Origin: Chloroflexota bacterium | Lineage (GTDB): Bacteria > Chloroflexota > Anaerolineae > Anaerolineales > Villigracilaceae | DNA length: 6,056 bases | Direction of reading: 5' to 3' | NCBI GenBank assembly: GCA_021796155.1 | Contig: JAJYOO010000167.1 | Location: 1 to 6,056, forward strand | In this document: one piece after another, positions 5,131 through 6,056 of the stretch | How positions within the stretch are numbered: position 1 is the first letter of the stretch | Layout: each line of letters opens with the position of its first letter | Made by a program: the position numbers and the translations under genes | The notes under the pieces: model-generated | What the model saw: the letters and a program-made list of their open reading frames with translations, nothing else | What the model was told of the DNA's origin: nothing | Database searches by the model: none

Positions 5131-6056
5131 TTATCGTGTTTCGGTTATTTTGCTGATCGTACGCGGTTGATCGGGATCGTAGCCCTTCGCAAGTGTCAAA
5201 TGATATGAAAACAGTTGCGCCGGGACGATATTGACCAGCGGTGTCAACGCCTCCGGGATTTCAGCCTGGATTGCGACACGCGCTTGCGCCATGCTCAACG
5301 CTGTATCCACGTTCGAGATAACGACAAGTTCGGCCAGCAAATCTTCCTTCAAATGCTCCAACAAACGCATCAACGAATCAGCGACTTTGCCCTTTGACAC
5401 GACCGCCATCACCGGAAAACCGCGCGCCACCATGGCAATCGGCCCATGCTGAAAGTCAGCGGACGAATACGGCTCAGCTTCGACATACGTCAGCTCTTTC
5501 AACTTCAGCGCCCACTCATAAGCCGTGGCGTAATTGAAGCCGCGTCCCAGTACCACGCATTGCTGCATGTAGCGATAACGCTCCGCCGTTTGACGGATTG
5601 TCTCACCCTGTTTCAAAACCTCATTGATCCATTCCGGGACTTTTACCAGCGAATCCCAATTGGATTTATCTCCGCTCAAAGCCGCGGACAACATCGCAAT
5701 CGCCATCAATTCAGCGGTGTATGTTTTCGTGGCGGCCACCGCGTGTTCGGGTCCGGCTTGAACGTCGAAAACAAAATCTGATTGAGAAGCCAACGGCGAG
5801 TCTGGCTCGTTCGTGATGGCAAGCGTCAAACATCCCTGACGTTTGCCTTCCCGCAAAACACTGACGATATCCGGTGATTGTCCTGATTGCGAAATGCCAA
5901 CCACCAAAGCGCCCGCGAGATTCGGAGGCTGTTGATAATACGTGAACAGCGACGGCGTCGCCAATGCCAGCGGCAAACGATTGACTGCGCCCAAAAGATA
6001 ATTTGCATAACGACCGGCATTATCTGATGTGCCGCGCGCCGCGAGAAAAACGTACG
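5131..6056 (-). CDS. Tandem SIS-domain sugar-phosphate isomerase/deaminase (glucosamine-6-phosphate deaminase type II-like), N-terminus outside window
   Basis: The frame is open to the window edge, giving 307 visible residues; a TTG at 5994 is internal. Family members without a glutaminase domain are about 340 residues, so roughly 30-40 would be missing. The first SIS domain shows FLAARGTSDNAGRYANYLLG, the phosphosugar loop GISQSGQS (5875-5898) and EHAVAATKTYTAEL. The second shows VVLGRGFNYATA (from about 5553), ALKLKE and SSADFQHGP. The catalytic residues of the E. coli GlmS isomerase domain have equivalents: Lys485 (codon 5503-5505), Glu488 (5494-5496), His504 (5446-5448) and Lys603 (5149-5151). 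ARGTSDNA in place of the CGTS of GlmS, and the ending KITETR in place of AKSVTVE, point to a deaminase of the NagB-II/AgaS group that converts an amino sugar phosphate to the keto sugar phosphate plus ammonia, in the cytoplasm. A role in amino-sugar use is inferred. GlmS cannot be fully excluded without the N-terminus. Confidence 0.85.
   Translation of the reverse strand, partial: YVFLAARGTSDNAGRYANYLLGAVNRLPLALATPSLFTYYQQPPNLAGALVVGISQSGQSPDIVSVLREGKRQGCLTLAITNEPDSPLASQSDFVFDVQAGPEHAVAATKTYTAELMAIAMLSAALSGDKSNWDSLVKVPEWINEVLKQGETIRQTAERYRYMQQCVVLGRGFNYATAYEWALKLKELTYVEAEPYSSADFQHGPIAMVARGFPVMAVVSKGKVADSLMRLLEHLKEDLLAELVVISNVDTALSMAQARVAIQAEIPEALTPLVNIVPAQLFSYHLTLAKGYDPDQPRTISKITETR

Noticed and set aside
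5992..5994. TTG as the start of the SIS gene
   Set aside because: The frame continues upstream with ARGTSDNAGRYANYLLG, a typical first-SIS-domain motif, so the TTG is an internal Leu codon and the gene runs out of the window.
1..6056. CRISPR array, tRNA or rRNA gene, insertion sequence, phage or defence genes
   Set aside because: No spaced direct repeats, no cloverleaf-like segment, no transposase or integrase motifs and no nuclease or toxin-like genes were seen; all long frames are explained by the five annotated genes.

Overview
The window looks like a piece of an environmental Chloroflexota chromosome, most likely class Anaerolineae. The basis is inference: about 50% GC, separate secD and secF genes without yajC, a SecD with a long Thr/Ala/Pro-rich insert, and a lipoprotein with a Thr/Pro-rich linker followed by Cys-rich modules. 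No 16S gene or other decisive marker is present. Coding density is high and there is no sign of insertion sequences, phage genes, CRISPR, tRNA or rRNA.

Layout on the + strand. Bases 2-259 hold the 3' end of a small P-loop kinase-like gene whose start lies outside the window. Its stop codon overlaps the ATG of a predicted lipoprotein or exported M1-type zinc metallopeptidase (256-1740), so the two are probably co-transcribed and translationally coupled. A 119-base gap (1741-1859) contains a perfect TATAAT box, a GC-rich hairpin followed by a T run, and a second two-tier inverted repeat just before the Shine-Dalgarno of secD. secD (1860-3326) and secF (3336-4280) follow as a tight operon. Together they encode the SecDF motor that uses the proton-motive force to help pull proteins through SecYEG. 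The proton-path residues can be seen in both proteins.

The secDF operon meets two - strand genes. The convergent gap (4281-4372) contains a perfect, long inverted repeat that probably serves as a shared transcription end. Next, reading leftward, is a small Cys-rich putative lipoprotein (4373-5068) that I cannot assign a function. Upstream of it is a tandem-SIS sugar-phosphate isomerase/deaminase (5131 to beyond 6056, N-terminus cut off by the window), which resembles glucosamine-6-phosphate deaminase type II more than GlmS.

Functional links: SecDF would assist export of the two predicted secreted proteins in the window, but this is only the general role of SecDF and not evidence of a dedicated system. 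I see no clear novel multi-gene system. The points most worth checking are the extra linker in SecD at the base/head junction of its periplasmic-type domain, the structured secDF leader, and the Cys-rich lipoprotein.
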